Translations under genes and position numbers: made by a program
Shown here: positions 29,834 to 40,756 of the stretch, piece by piece
Layout: every line of letters begins with the position of its first letter
How positions within the stretch are numbered: position 1 is the first letter of the stretch
Notes under the pieces: generated by a model
Database searches by the model: none
What the model was told of the DNA's origin: nothing
What the model saw: the letters and a program-made list of their open reading frames with translations, nothing else
Source: Tritrichomonas musculus
Lineage: Eukaryota > Parabasalia > Tritrichomonadida > Tritrichomonadidae
DNA: 64,000 bases
Assembly: GCA_039105265.1 (NCBI GenBank)
Contig: JAPFFF010000002.1
Location: 8,432,001-8,496,000 of the forward strand
Reading direction: 5' to 3'

Positions 29834-29914
29834 GGCACGATGGCCGAGTGGTTATGGCGTGGGCTTCGAATACCTATGGGTTTACCCGCATCAGTTCGAA
29901 TCTGGTTCGTGTCG
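29834..29914 (+). tRNA. tRNA-Ser (anticodon CGA)
   Basis: An 81-base class II tRNA. Acceptor GGCACGA pairs with TCGTGTC (one G-T), with discriminator G. The D arm holds TGGCCGAGTGGTTATGGCG. The anticodon loop is TTCGAAT. The long variable arm is GGGTTTACCC, and the T arm is ATCAG-TTCGAAT-CTGGT. The anticodon stem has a weak last pair (C opposite A), which is unusual, so it could be slightly degenerate. The T run of more than 20 bases directly after is a strong Pol III terminator. Confidence 0.9.
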
Positions 29915-29916
29915 AT

Positions 29917-29939
29917 TTTTTTTTTTTTTTTTTTTTTTT
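29917..29939 (+). terminator. Long oligo-T Pol III terminator of tRNA-Ser
   Basis: An uninterrupted run of more than 20 T bases starts 2-3 bases after the tRNA discriminator base. It is far longer than the four or five needed. Confidence 0.75.
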
Positions 29940-30304
29940 AGCAACTGGAAAGTGAAATGAATCAAATTTGACGCCAGCACTATCTAATCATATTTCAAAA
30001 GCTGAATTGATTACTAACATTGTTGATTATTTTTGTCAGTTACTTTTTTTTTAAATTGACCTATTATATGGTGAAAAAAAAAAATATTTCATTTCACTTT
30101 CGAATAATTCGACAAACTTTATTTTGGAATGATCTATTTATACAAATAATAATAATCTTTGAATTTTTTTTTACAAAGAAAAACGTTGGTTCTTAAGGAT
30201 TTTAAAAAGAACCATCTGATTTTCATTAGAGAAAAAGTTATTATTATAAAATAAAGAATATGAAAAAGCACACAATTGAAAATTGGCTTAAAAAGTTTTA
30301 ATAA
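29940..30304. other. AT-rich spacer, 3' side of the HECT gene
   Basis: Contains homopolymer runs of T and A. No coding sequence or RNA gene recognised. Confidence 0.5.
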
Positions 30305-33300
30305 TTAAGCTGCTTCTAGTGTGAGGCAATTTTGAATTGCGAATAAAATTCTTTCCTTTGCGATTTCCTTGCTTGAATACATCGGCAAAGATAGTTTATT
30401 GAAGCATGCCTGAGCAGTTGGAAGCTGGATATCAGGGTTCTTGCAGTTCATCTTCAGAATGTTTATATAGAAGTTGTTTCCATGTTCGCTTATCTTTGGA
30501 ATTCTTGTCACTCCAGTGATGAACTTGAGTAGCATTCTGATCTCCTCATTATTGAACTCTTCGACTGCCTGCCAGAAGAAGTTTAGAACCTTGTTAAACG
30601 CTGGGCCTAAGTTGAATACCTTAGTGATTTCTTTGAGCATATTTACGGTAAGGTCACCAGTTCCTTGTGCCAAGAAAGAGAGCACTTTTCCACTTAGCAA
30701 AGAGCTTGCCTTAAGTTCGGTGTTATCAAAGAATCCTTCACGAATCTTTATAAGTTGTTGTTCTATTGGTTTCAATCTATCTTTGGTCACCTTAACAAGA
30801 TAACGGTTAATTTCTTCATCTTCATCTTCTTTGAAGGAACTAGAACTGATTGTTCTTCTTATTTTCTTCACTGGTGAAGATAATGATGAAGGCAGCCATG
30901 ATGATGTTGATACTGAATTCCAAGTTGGTGGAACTTGTTTGTTTCTGATGGCCCTGAAGTGGTTTCTGAGATCAATGTCAACTTCAGCAATGTCATCGGG
31001 TGTGATTTCTTCGCCTGCAATGAACTTCCAGATGAAAGGAGCAAAAGGCAAGTATTGAGGGAACGATTCACGTGAAATGATTCCAATCAAGACGCCGATT
31101 GAATAATATTCATTAAGAAAGACTTCTTCATTAACAACACCTCTTCTTTTACGTATTTCTGGAATGAAGTACTCTTCGGGACAGTTAGTTCTCATGAACA
31201 GTTGTGTTGATGGTTGGAAAATTGAATCAGAAGCATCATTCAAGAAGTTCTTTAATAAACCATAAGTCATTGTTCCATAATGCGCGTTTGTCGCTTCTAA
31301 TGTAAGTGTGTTACTGAGTCTAATCTTGAGTGAATGCTTTCCTTTAAGATTGTTCATGTTGGCTGATTTAACAAATTGTGCCCATTGGGAAATGATTGAG
31401 TTAGTCCTCTTTTCAACTGGACCCAATTCAAGTGATTGGTTGCTGTTTAATTCAGTAGTGATGTTGTTGTAATCATTGATTAATAGTACTGCAGCTCGTT
31501 GATCAATTGTCAATTGGCAGGTCTCATTTTCAACAACTGCAATTGACTGGCTTAATTCGGCACTCTTTCCGAGAATTGGAATCAAGTTTGTGCATGAATT
31601 CCACAAAAACTCTGACACTTGATTCTTGTTCTGGCTAAATCTAATGTAATTGAAATGATAAAGAAGAAGTGCACGAAGAAGAACAACTGTCTTTGGAAAC
31701 ATTTTATATAAATCACTATTAAGTACAACATTTGCAACTGTCTTGAATGATGGCGATCTTAAATCATCAAGATTGAAGATGTTCAACAAATCTTCAGTGT
31801 TTGACGGCTTCCAATCAAAGTAGAATGCTTTCATTGATCGAATGAATTCTTTCTTGTAATCATCAGTGACTTTGATTATCTTTGTTTCAGGACGATCCTT
31901 CAAAGGTTGTGGTTGTTTATTAATTGGCTCCAATTTTAATGAACAAAGTGATTCCCATGGCTTGTTATCAGATGGAACTGTTATTGAGAAAAAGTGATTG
32001 CCTTTGCCAATTTTAATTGGCTTATCAAAAGAGAGCCAACCTAATTTACGTGAACCATTAAAAGAGTAATTATCTGAGTATTCAAAGACAGCTTTCTTTG
32101 CTTCTGCATCTGACAACTTCTTATTGAATATCAGCCTAGCATTGAATTCATCATCAGTAAGATTTGAAACTTGGCAAATGTTGTTATTCAATTGTATAAT
32201 TTCCAATGGGAAGATTTCATTGTATTCTTCATCCTTCAAGTCAGAATTGTTCACTTTTTGGTTATCAAAACCAAATATTTCAACAATTCGATTCCAATAT
32301 GGAAGAATGTCCCAGAACGGAACTCCAACGAGTGATTTATGTTCTTCAAAGCATTTCTTAATTGCCAAGATTCGTGATTGAAAACCACTCTTGATTGAGA
32401 TGGGATTAACAATCGCATTTGTGATTGTAACGGTGTCAGTTGTAACTTCTGGGAATTTTGTGTTTGGAGGGAAGAATTCGGGGAAATGAGCTGCTTCTTC
32501 AATTGTTGCATTATTCGAAATCATTGGTTGTTCAGACTCGTAAAGATTGACGTAGTAATCGTCTGGATTTTCCATTGATTTCAAGTAGTTGCCAAGTGCA
32601 ATGAGAGACTTGATATAGAGCTCATCTTTGTAGAACAATGTTGTCTGTAATTTCATCTGTGCAAAATTCTGGAACTGATGAATGTAAGGAATTGTAAATG
32701 GAGACTTGCCCAAATACAAATTAAGCAATATTGTCTTAACGATAGACAAATGATTGTCTTTTTTAGCAGCGAAAGAAAAGTTCTTAAGATGAACAAGAAG
32801 CTCAATTGGAGTGTCAACAATCCAATCATTCTTAAATGATGAATTTGAAGAATTTACTTCAAGAATGGATATTTCTCGACTTGTGTCATTATTGACGTAC
32901 AATTGGGATATTTGTGAATCAGATTTGAAGGCATGTGGAAGATCATAATTGTTCTTTTTCTCTTCATCTTCATCATTAATCATGTATGCCACATTCTTCT
33001 GTAGGCCTTCGTAATCGTTTAAGGCAACGATGCTTTGGCTGCTCAAATTAATTGCATTTGAATCAGATCCTTCCTTGATATAAACGAAGCTATGATATTT
33101 CTGAGGAAGAGCAATTTGATGAAGATTGTTTGAAGTCGACATTCTAAGCAAACCTTCAGCAATTTGATCCATGCAATCTGAATTCTTAATCATTACAGAA
33201 AGTGCATTCATCATATCATCAGTTACAAGAGTGTCAAAGCTTGGTTTGCTTTTTTCTTCTTTAGGTAATGAAGTAGGAACAGTGGTTGATTCCCAAGGTG

Positions 33301-36300
33301 GTTTTTCTAGAGAGAATGGAAAATGGCCTTGATTGAATTCATCTTGATTGAATGTTTCAATTGGAACAGAGAACAATGAAAACAATTCAAATGCATGTTT
33401 GGAAATAAGTGATGGATCATTTGATGTGATCTTCAATAATAAAACAGTCAACCATTGTCGTCCAAGTTTATTGAAAAGACCTTTAAGATGATGATCGATG
33501 ATTGATGTAGATGCTGCTTGTGAGTTTGATAAATGAAGAACTGGATTCATTGGATGATGGACTGTTATTAATCGTAACTTTTGGTTAAGATCCATTTCAT
33601 GTGTGAATTTATCTACTCCTTCATATTGTCTATAATCTGGCTTCAATGTTTGTTCTTTTTCAACATAATCAGGGAATTTAAGGTAGTTGTAATCTTCATA
33701 ATCTTCTTGTTTTGTTGATTTCCTCTTCAATGAAAACAACTTGTCTAAATCAGGTATTCCATTTGCATTAAAGACTTCTTCTTTAACAATCGGATTGAAT
33801 GTTAATTTGGTTGATTTCTTCTTGAAAATAATAAGTTTGAACTTCCTTCCTATTGGGAAGTCGATTTCATTCGATTGTAAAGAAATCTTTCTTGTTGTTG
33901 GATTAACAATGAATGATATTTTACATGTACTTTCTGAGAAGTTTATATCACAAACTTTTTTCTTCTCTGGAAAAGAAATTCCAGAAGGAAATCCGATTGT
34001 TGAAATTCTTATTTCTTCTTCATTTATAGTATCAGAAGCAACACCGAAATGGAACAAATCAATATTTGAATTAGATAAGATTTTATCATCATCAGTTATT
34101 TCAAGATTGACTTCAAATTCAGATGAATCATTGTTTAATGGACGTGACAAATAAGTTGTAGAAAGATTGTCTTCAATTACACCGAATTGAGGTGTCAATT
34201 CAGGCAAAATCTTAAATTTATTTGTTTCATTTTCTTCAATCTTTAAAGATTTGAATGTTTTGATTTGATTGTTTGTGTTATAAACATCATTGAATGGAGT
34301 GATCATTGTGCACAGGTAATCAATAATATTTTGTTCTTCACTTGTAATTATCTTTGAATCATTTGTATAAAAGTTTAGAAGTGCTTGTGCACATACTGGA
34401 AATGTCATATTGGTTAAGTTGTGTGCCTCCATTATCAATTTCTTAATTTTGTCAGAGAAAATATCATTGTTGTTTGTAACTTCTGGATCAACAGTAATGA
34501 AAGAATTCTTTGGAAATGATGAATATTTAATTGGCTTGTTTGAAGTGGCAAATGGAATCTCATAACAATTGCATAGTGTTAAATTGAATTGATCATCAGA
34601 CTCTTTCAAAATGTTCTCACCTTGAATGATTACATAGGTGTTCATTACATTTGAATCAAGAGTAACGTTAACAATAGAATAAGGATTGACTGTCTCCATT
34701 TGATAACCACAAATTGCACATAGACCTAATAAAATAGCTTCCTTAGATTCATCATCATTGTTGGCTGATGAATTCATCAATTTTTCATAAAATGTGCCTT
34801 TTCTTATTGGTGAGGTTTCATTCTGTATTGCATGTAAAATGACCTTTCGAAGCAACGCGATGTATTCACTAACTAACAAGGAATGGTAGTTGCCAATATT
34901 GAAAAGATGTTGGCCAATGAACAACAAATATTCATTCAGATAATTATCAAGTTTTTCATCCTGGCGAATCATCACTAACTGATATCGAATTCTATTTACA
35001 ATTTTGATATTAATTGGCGATGTAAGCAAAGAATTACCGAAGATGGTATCAACAAATTCATCAGAGTAAACAAATCCATCTTTTTCCTTATTAATCATGT
35101 TTTCAATCAATGATAATTTGAATGAATTTGTCGGAATTTCAACGAAAGAGGTAATAAAATCTTGGAATTTATCAGCTGGAAGTTTTTTACTAAATTGTAT
35201 CAATGAGACAGTTAATGCATAAAACCCAGAATCATTTGAATGTGCCTTGAATGATTTCAATAGATCACAAAGAAGATTTTCAAAAATGCTCGGGAAAATG
35301 TTAATTGACTTAAAGAATCGATAAGGAATGATTCTTGCTTCTGGTGCTTCTTCTTTAAGATCAGAAGTAATTGGATAGACTCCTTTGAAGAATAAATCGA
35401 TATCATCGCTATTTAAGTCTGACTTATCACCTTTTATTTGAAGAATTGAATTCAATTCACTAAAACTAGTCAAGAACTTTTTCAATACATGGCCAATTAT
35501 TTCCTTCAAATATTGGTTCTTGTCTTTCTTAAATACATCGTTCAATAACGGGAATCCATTTTGTGCTGCTAAAATTCGACTTTTTTGCAACAAGAAGACT
35601 TCTTTTATGTATCTTGTTGAGTAAGTGGAATCAATGAATTCTCTCAATACTTTTGACTTTGAATTGGGATTATCATCGGTTAAAGAGGAGCTTTTTATCT
35701 GACATAATAATTGAGCTTTACTCAACAAATGATTAAATAATTCTTCTGTTCGATATTTCTGGTAAGAAAATCTGAGTAGTTGCATTTGATAATAAGAGCA
35801 TCTGAGTAATTTAGATATTTCAAATTTTTCTTCTGAACTTGAATCACAAACACGAACAAGTTCATCATAACAATTCATGTGCAGTGTAATTGCATGAATT
35901 ACACATTTATCTAATTTTCTAATGTCTTCTGACAAGTCCTTGTTCATGTTGGGCCTAATTTTTGAATATAAAATATCTAATGAAAACTTTTCTTCTTCAA
36001 TGGGTTGACCGCCAATTTCATTCAGTTTATTTTTATCATTTATTAAGTCTGTGTTTGATGGAATCACCCAACGAAACTTCTCTTCAAAAGGAGTCACTCC
36101 ACCTCCTGAAATTAAAGTTGAAAGGATGAGTCCATAAACGTAGCATGTTTCAAGCAGGTTCATTCTTATTCTTCCATTTAAGATAGGAACTCTAATGTAA
36201 TCTTTGAGAATCATCTTAAAGATGTTGTCAGCAATCGAAGCAATTTCATGTTTATTCGTAAGAGGTGTTATCAAACGAATAAAGTTATGAAAGAGCTTGT

Positions 36301-38614
36301 AAATTGGAGCATCAGCGAACTTTATCAAAAGATTATTATCAAATTCATTATTAGCATTCTTACAATTTGTCAATCCACTCTGGAAATGAGTTTGAATGTT
36401 ATGTAAGTACATAACCAAAATTGATATTGGTGTCGCTTTTTTCTCTTTTGAATCTTCAAGCTTCTTTTCATCATCAATCATATTTTGAGCGTTTCGAACA
36501 ATGACGCGCTGATGAATAATGTAAAGACATTGAATCTGATCATGTTGAAGCAAGTGAATATATTGATCATCAAGTCTCAATAAAGGCAATGTACCGAATT
36601 CGTCACAATTTTCAATGATTTTCAATGCATATGAAAACATAGAATCATTGGAGTACAAATTGTTATTGTTAGTATTATTATCTTCAAATAACTGAAAGAG
36701 TATAGCTGTCGTTTCCTTTTGCCTCTCTTTATTTTGAATGAATTTTTGGAAGTTTGGAAAGAATAAAAGAAACTTCAGACCTGTTTCTATGTTTGAAGTT
36801 TTAATGAAATCGAAAATAAAGTCAACAAATTTATTACCAAAATATTTCATCCTATTCATCATGTTCAATGACACAAGCATGCATAAAGATTGAATACTTA
36901 ATTGGTCTTTCTTGTCCACAGCTGTCTTCAAAAAATTGAGCAAAGTATTGAAGTCATCATTACTATTACAAAGTATGAAAGAAGGAGGATTCAAAGAGCA
37001 AACATAATGCCTCAATAAATGATTGAAAGAGACTAGGATGTCAGTATGTTTGTTGCTATAATGGATGTCCTCTATATGGAAGATGAAAGGATCAATGTTT
37101 GAATTGTAACGCATTTTCTGAAGGCAAACTTTGTTGTCCTCTGAAGAAGTCAAAAGCCAACGACAATTGTTTATGGAATCAATTGTTGATGCAATAATGT
37201 GTTTGGTTATTTCATCAGATAACATAAGAACTTCATCTTTCAAAAATTCACCTGTTATCAATGAAAAAGTTCTATAAACAAAAAATGGCGCAAAAATGAA
37301 GCTAATTGTCGATCCATTTGTTTCAATTGGAATTTCGCTGTAATCAATGTCAGGGAACAAATAACGTAGATTTTTATTAAGTTCATTGTTTTCTGGTCGA
37401 TGATTGGCACAAAGTTGGACTGTTTTAATTAGTCTATCGGTCTTAGCATCATGTATTTCACATACAAAACTAATCTTGGTCTTGTCTTCTTTGTCACGAT
37501 GCTTTTGAACAACAACATAAATGACGCCATTTGTCACTTTTGTTAAAAATGGAGATGAATCTTCTAAATTAAGATCTTGATACCCTAACATCATCTCATA
37601 ATATAACTTGAATTTACGAGTTTTATTGGCTTCCTTTGATAAAACTGGAGACTGAAAATCATTAACAGGAATGATTTTGTTCATCGAAATTTTTATGCTT
37701 TTTGGCTGCAGTGGAAATGAGTGAATTTCAATATAGTTAGAAAATGAGGTTATAGAAGTCTTAGGGGATAATTCAAACGCTTCTTCTTTTTGAATATCAA
37801 TTTTGCTTTTTTCAACTTTTTCTGAACTTATTTGGTCACGATCTGTATATGGCAAACGGATAAGTTTTGGTGGCATTAAAATGCCGTTGTTCATGATAGG
37901 AAAGACAAAAAGAAGATGCAATGAGGACAGTAAGAATATGTATTGACCATTGGTGGTCAATCCTCGACATCCTAAGTTTTTGACAAATCTGGTAGATATA
38001 ACATTATCATTAAATTCAAAAATATGTGAGTCAACGTTTGGGGGAAGAAAATCATTGGGTGTTGGTGTATTTGTGATTCTAGCTGGTATTGCGGATTTAA
38101 TTTCACTTGATGTTTGATTAACAATATCTCTTAATTTTTTATCAAAATTGCCGTTGATTAAAGGGGAAATATTGTCTATTATAGACGAGTAATTTAGTTT
38201 TTGTTCCAAAACGGAGATCTCTTTTTGATCTGTATATGAATATTTGGTAAATCCTCTTTTTCTATAATTTGAGAGTATGTTAAATTTAGTATTTAAATTG
38301 TCAATTAGAGAAATAGCATTTCTGAATAAAACTTGCTCTTCGTTGAGGTTCCCTGGTGTATCAATAGCATAATATTCAATAATAGTTTCAAGCAAAGATG
38401 AAATTTCTTCTTGATTAAATTGATCTGGCCTTCCGATAATAATAGAAGCTATATCATCGAGCTTTGAAATTTTATAACCTTTTATCCGATTTGATTTTAC
38501 AGAATAAAATAAATGTGCTAAATTTTTTTCAAAGTAAAAGGAAGGGCTATAACTCTTATCAAAGGGTAAACTAAGAGGCGTTGTATTTTTTTCGGTTGAC
38601 TGTGAGCTTCCCAT
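30305..38614 (-). CDS. Giant HECT-domain E3 ubiquitin ligase, 2,769 aa
   Basis: An intact 8.3 kb frame from the ATG at 38614. The last 450 or so residues are a HECT domain: a split N-lobe with FMRTNCPEEYFIPEIRKRRG and YSIGVLIGIISRESFPQYLPF, and a C-lobe with LLKFITGVTRIPKI and LPTAQACFNKLSLPMY. The catalytic Cys in that last motif is residue 2737, codon at 30404-30406. HECT enzymes take ubiquitin from E2 onto this Cys before passing it to substrate. The N-terminal 400 residues look beta-rich (propeller-like strands such as GLTTNGQYIFLLSSLHLLFV). The middle is largely helical, with a possible SPRY-like patch near 1500-1580, and shows no repeats I can name. The size and C-terminal HECT recall large HERC/HECTD-type ligases, but orthology cannot be shown here. 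The MGSS start may allow N-myristoylation. Confidence 0.92.
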   Translation of the reverse strand: MGSSQSTEKNTTPLSLPFDKSYSPSFYFEKNLAHLFYSVKSNRIKGYKISKLDDIASIIIGRPDQFNQEEISSLLETIIEYYAIDTPGNLNEEQVLFRNAISLIDNLNTKFNILSNYRKRGFTKYSYTDQKEISVLEQKLNYSSIIDNISPLINGNFDKKLRDIVNQTSSEIKSAIPARITNTPTPNDFLPPNVDSHIFEFNDNVISTRFVKNLGCRGLTTNGQYIFLLSSLHLLFVFPIMNNGILMPPKLIRLPYTDRDQISSEKVEKSKIDIQKEEAFELSPKTSITSFSNYIEIHSFPLQPKSIKISMNKIIPVNDFQSPVLSKEANKTRKFKLYYEMMLGYQDLNLEDSSPFLTKVTNGVIYVVVQKHRDKEDKTKISFVCEIHDAKTDRLIKTVQLCANHRPENNELNKNLRYLFPDIDYSEIPIETNGSTISFIFAPFFVYRTFSLITGEFLKDEVLMLSDEITKHIIASTIDSINNCRWLLTSSEDNKVCLQKMRYNSNIDPFIFHIEDIHYSNKHTDILVSFNHLLRHYVCSLNPPSFILCNSNDDFNTLLNFLKTAVDKKDQLSIQSLCMLVSLNMMNRMKYFGNKFVDFIFDFIKTSNIETGLKFLLFFPNFQKFIQNKERQKETTAILFQLFEDNNTNNNNLYSNDSMFSYALKIIENCDEFGTLPLLRLDDQYIHLLQHDQIQCLYIIHQRVIVRNAQNMIDDEKKLEDSKEKKATPISILVMYLHNIQTHFQSGLTNCKNANNEFDNNLLIKFADAPIYKLFHNFIRLITPLTNKHEIASIADNIFKMILKDYIRVPILNGRIRMNLLETCYVYGLILSTLISGGGVTPFEEKFRWVIPSNTDLINDKNKLNEIGGQPIEEEKFSLDILYSKIRPNMNKDLSEDIRKLDKCVIHAITLHMNCYDELVRVCDSSSEEKFEISKLLRCSYYQMQLLRFSYQKYRTEELFNHLLSKAQLLCQIKSSSLTDDNPNSKSKVLREFIDSTYSTRYIKEVFLLQKSRILAAQNGFPLLNDVFKKDKNQYLKEIIGHVLKKFLTSFSELNSILQIKGDKSDLNSDDIDLFFKGVYPITSDLKEEAPEARIIPYRFFKSINIFPSIFENLLCDLLKSFKAHSNDSGFYALTVSLIQFSKKLPADKFQDFITSFVEIPTNSFKLSLIENMINKEKDGFVYSDEFVDTIFGNSLLTSPINIKIVNRIRYQLVMIRQDEKLDNYLNEYLLFIGQHLFNIGNYHSLLVSEYIALLRKVILHAIQNETSPIRKGTFYEKLMNSSANNDDESKEAILLGLCAICGYQMETVNPYSIVNVTLDSNVMNTYVIIQGENILKESDDQFNLTLCNCYEIPFATSNKPIKYSSFPKNSFITVDPEVTNNNDIFSDKIKKLIMEAHNLTNMTFPVCAQALLNFYTNDSKIITSEEQNIIDYLCTMITPFNDVYNTNNQIKTFKSLKIEENETNKFKILPELTPQFGVIEDNLSTTYLSRPLNNDSSEFEVNLEITDDDKILSNSNIDLFHFGVASDTINEEEIRISTIGFPSGISFPEKKKVCDINFSESTCKISFIVNPTTRKISLQSNEIDFPIGRKFKLIIFKKKSTKLTFNPIVKEEVFNANGIPDLDKLFSLKRKSTKQEDYEDYNYLKFPDYVEKEQTLKPDYRQYEGVDKFTHEMDLNQKLRLITVHHPMNPVLHLSNSQAASTSIIDHHLKGLFNKLGRQWLTVLLLKITSNDPSLISKHAFELFSLFSVPIETFNQDEFNQGHFPFSLEKPPWESTTVPTSLPKEEKSKPSFDTLVTDDMMNALSVMIKNSDCMDQIAEGLLRMSTSNNLHQIALPQKYHSFVYIKEGSDSNAINLSSQSIVALNDYEGLQKNVAYMINDEDEEKKNNYDLPHAFKSDSQISQLYVNNDTSREISILEVNSSNSSFKNDWIVDTPIELLVHLKNFSFAAKKDNHLSIVKTILLNLYLGKSPFTIPYIHQFQNFAQMKLQTTLFYKDELYIKSLIALGNYLKSMENPDDYYVNLYESEQPMISNNATIEEAAHFPEFFPPNTKFPEVTTDTVTITNAIVNPISIKSGFQSRILAIKKCFEEHKSLVGVPFWDILPYWNRIVEIFGFDNQKVNNSDLKDEEYNEIFPLEIIQLNNNICQVSNLTDDEFNARLIFNKKLSDAEAKKAVFEYSDNYSFNGSRKLGWLSFDKPIKIGKGNHFFSITVPSDNKPWESLCSLKLEPINKQPQPLKDRPETKIIKVTDDYKKEFIRSMKAFYFDWKPSNTEDLLNIFNLDDLRSPSFKTVANVVLNSDLYKMFPKTVVLLRALLLYHFNYIRFSQNKNQVSEFLWNSCTNLIPILGKSAELSQSIAVVENETCQLTIDQRAAVLLINDYNNITTELNSNQSLELGPVEKRTNSIISQWAQFVKSANMNNLKGKHSLKIRLSNTLTLEATNAHYGTMTYGLLKNFLNDASDSIFQPSTQLFMRTNCPEEYFIPEIRKRRGVVNEEVFLNEYYSIGVLIGIISRESFPQYLPFAPFIWKFIAGEEITPDDIAEVDIDLRNHFRAIRNKQVPPTWNSVSTSSWLPSSLSSPVKKIRRTISSSSFKEDEDEEINRYLVKVTKDRLKPIEQQLIKIREGFFDNTELKASSLLSGKVLSFLAQGTGDLTVNMLKEITKVFNLGPAFNKVLNFFWQAVEEFNNEEIRMLLKFITGVTRIPKISEHGNNFYINILKMNCKNPDIQLPTAQACFNKLSLPMYSSKEIAKERILFAIQNCLTLEAA

Positions 38615-38625
38615 TTTTTTGAAAA

Positions 38626-38632
38626 AAAGTGA
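38626..38632 (-). promoter_or_regulatory. Initiator of the HECT gene
   Basis: On the minus strand TCACTTT matches the trichomonad initiator exactly. The start A (38630) is 16 bases before the ATG. About 260 bases further upstream lies the 19 bp motif described at 38891. Confidence 0.65.
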
Positions 38633-38890
38633 AATTTTGTCATATATAATAATAGAAAATATATTTAAAAGGGCCTGTTTTTATATTAAAATTATTTTAT
38701 ATTGATATATTTTGTAATATTAATTGAGACAAAAAATATTTTAAATTTTAAATTATTATTTTTTTAGCAGAATAAGCTGTAAATAAATATTTAAAATTTT
38801 TTGTAATTTGATTACTTTATTTTTTTTATTTTTTTGAAATAATAAAAAGTGACAATTAGCCTTTACTTTTTTCACATCACCAATTCATTA

Positions 38891-38909
38891 ACGTAACTTT
38901 TTAACGTTT
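38891..38909 (+). repeat. 19 bp motif, inverted copy at about 45838-45856
   Basis: AACGTAACTTTTTAACGTT occurs here and, in the opposite orientation, at about 45838-45856. The two copies flank the mobile-element zone. The sequence contains TAACG cores like those bound by trichomonad Myb factors, so a promoter role is an alternative to an element terminus. Confidence 0.55.
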
Positions 38910-39023
38910 ATATTCTTTAATCCTTATTTTGGTTGTTGTATTTTCACGTTTTTGGTAAAAATATCAAGTTTTCAAATTAAATTTTATTAAAAAAATCATT
39001 GAACAGATAAAATTAAAATTTTG

Positions 39024-40140
39024 AGGCACTTTAGTTTATATTTTATATAATCGCTTTTTAGTATTGGTTTTATATGTTAAAAAGGAATTGAAAGTTTATA
39101 AAACAATATTATAATAGTAAATAATCTAGAAATCTTGAGTAATGTGAATTGGTTTGCTCACAGAGTGATTATATTCTTTTTATAAAATGGTCAATCATTT
39201 CACCTTTGCCAAAAATGATTTTTAAAAATTGCATTTTACTTTTACAAAAATGGTTTTATTAAATAATTTAATTGATATTTTATTTATTCACAAAAAATTA
39301 TTTAGTATATTATCTTTTTTCAGAGATATGATTATTTTATGTATTCAATATTTTCAATAAAAAATACATTGTACAAACCTTGTATTTTTTCTATCGTTCT
39401 TTGTAGAACAAGGTTGGTACAAAAAGTGAAGTCTAGTGGTAATCAACCAATATTTAAAAAGAATAAAATTTATACTATAAAGCTTCAAGTTCTTTTTTTG
39501 GGGAAAAAAAAAAAAGCATTGAAAAAAATAAAATAAAAAATATTCAAATGAGTTATTCCTTTTTCTGTCATTTAAGGTTCTCCTTTCAAATTTAAAAGAT
39601 TAAATTCAATGAGATTTCACAAATAAAATATACATAAATATCATCTGTAAAAATGAATTAAAATATAAAATTTATGAAAATATATATTTTAAAATATTGT
39701 ATAAAAACATTTTCATGGAATATTATTGTTTTTATTTTTCTACTGATAGAAATCACAAATTCAATAAACTTTTGAATAAAATAAGATTTAATCGTTGAGG
39801 CCAAATTTTTTTATTTTTCACCAAAACTTTTTCCGAAAAATGCTCTATTGAATTATATATTCTATGAGTTAATTCAATATTGAATAATTTACATTTTTTT
39901 AGGGAAGGAGAACCTTAAAAAAGTTTGAAATTTATTAATAAAACAATATAAAGATAGACAATTGCTAGAATGTATGTAGGCGCTAGTTTATCATGTAAAT
40001 GTGTAATGCTAAAAAGTAGCTATGGTTGCATTTAATGTGATGTTTTTCATATGAAAAGAGGAACTTTTCTAAAGCATTTGTTATGTAAAGTATTACAATT
40101 TTTGATTTTCTTGTGAGCTTTCTCTAAAACTAAAGTGCCT
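39024..40140. mobile_element. Candidate 1.1 kb non-autonomous element with 14 bp terminal inverted repeats
   Basis: AGGCACTTTAGTTT at 39024-39037 is matched by its exact complement at 40127-40140. Inside lie a hairpin at about 39371-39424 (arms TTGTACAAACCTTGT, one mismatch) and a second exact 15 bp inverted pair (TTTAAGGTTCTCCTT at 39571-39585 and 39905-39919). There is no protein-like frame. No clear target duplication is visible, so the boundaries are uncertain and nested small elements are possible. It abuts the Polinton fossil. Confidence 0.4.
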
Positions 40141-40234
40141 TGGATAAAAAAAAAATGAAATTTAAATATTTCATTTATTTTTATTTTATTTGATAGAAAA
40201 AAACTGGTTGGTGATGGAAAAAAATAGTGTTTAG

Positions 40235-40745
40235 ATTATGAAAAAGAAGGAAAGCCAGTAATTAAAGTCTATGCTCAGGTTTAAAATAAAAATAATATTA
40301 AACTTTTTTCAAAGATGGTTTTCACGAAATCGTTTTTATTAGAAATAATGATTTAGATGATGATTCACAGCAATACATCAATTTTTTCCAAATAACTGAT
40401 TGGAATGACGATTTTGCAGATGTATTTAATATAGGAACTGGGTCTTTTCAAAATAATCCAAAGAAGTACAAAACATGGAGTAAGAATCTGGTATTTGATA
40501 ATGTATGGGACCGACATCCATATAAAATATATTCATCAATTGGTGAACAATCATTACAAAATTACATTGGAGATAGTGATATTAAGTATAGTCCTATTAA
40601 GTATTTTAAGTTAAACTTTATGGACCAGAGGTTTTGAATAGATTTTTACAGCGATACACACTACCATCGACCAATTTTACTACCACCTAAAGATTCAATT
40701 GTTATTGAAATGCAGTTTCTACCTTATGATAAGATGTTTATTTAA
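40235..40745 (+). pseudogene. Remnant of an unidentified Polinton-type protein
   Basis: Protein-like reading upstream of the integrase remnant, broken, rich in aromatic residues and Asp. Its position and codon style tie it to the fossil element. Function not recognised. Confidence 0.4.
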
Positions 40746-40756
40746 CATATACCTAA

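Noticed and set aside
39339-39536. 65-codon plus-strand frame
   Set aside because: Lies across a hairpin and homopolymer run in non-coding DNA; no protein character.
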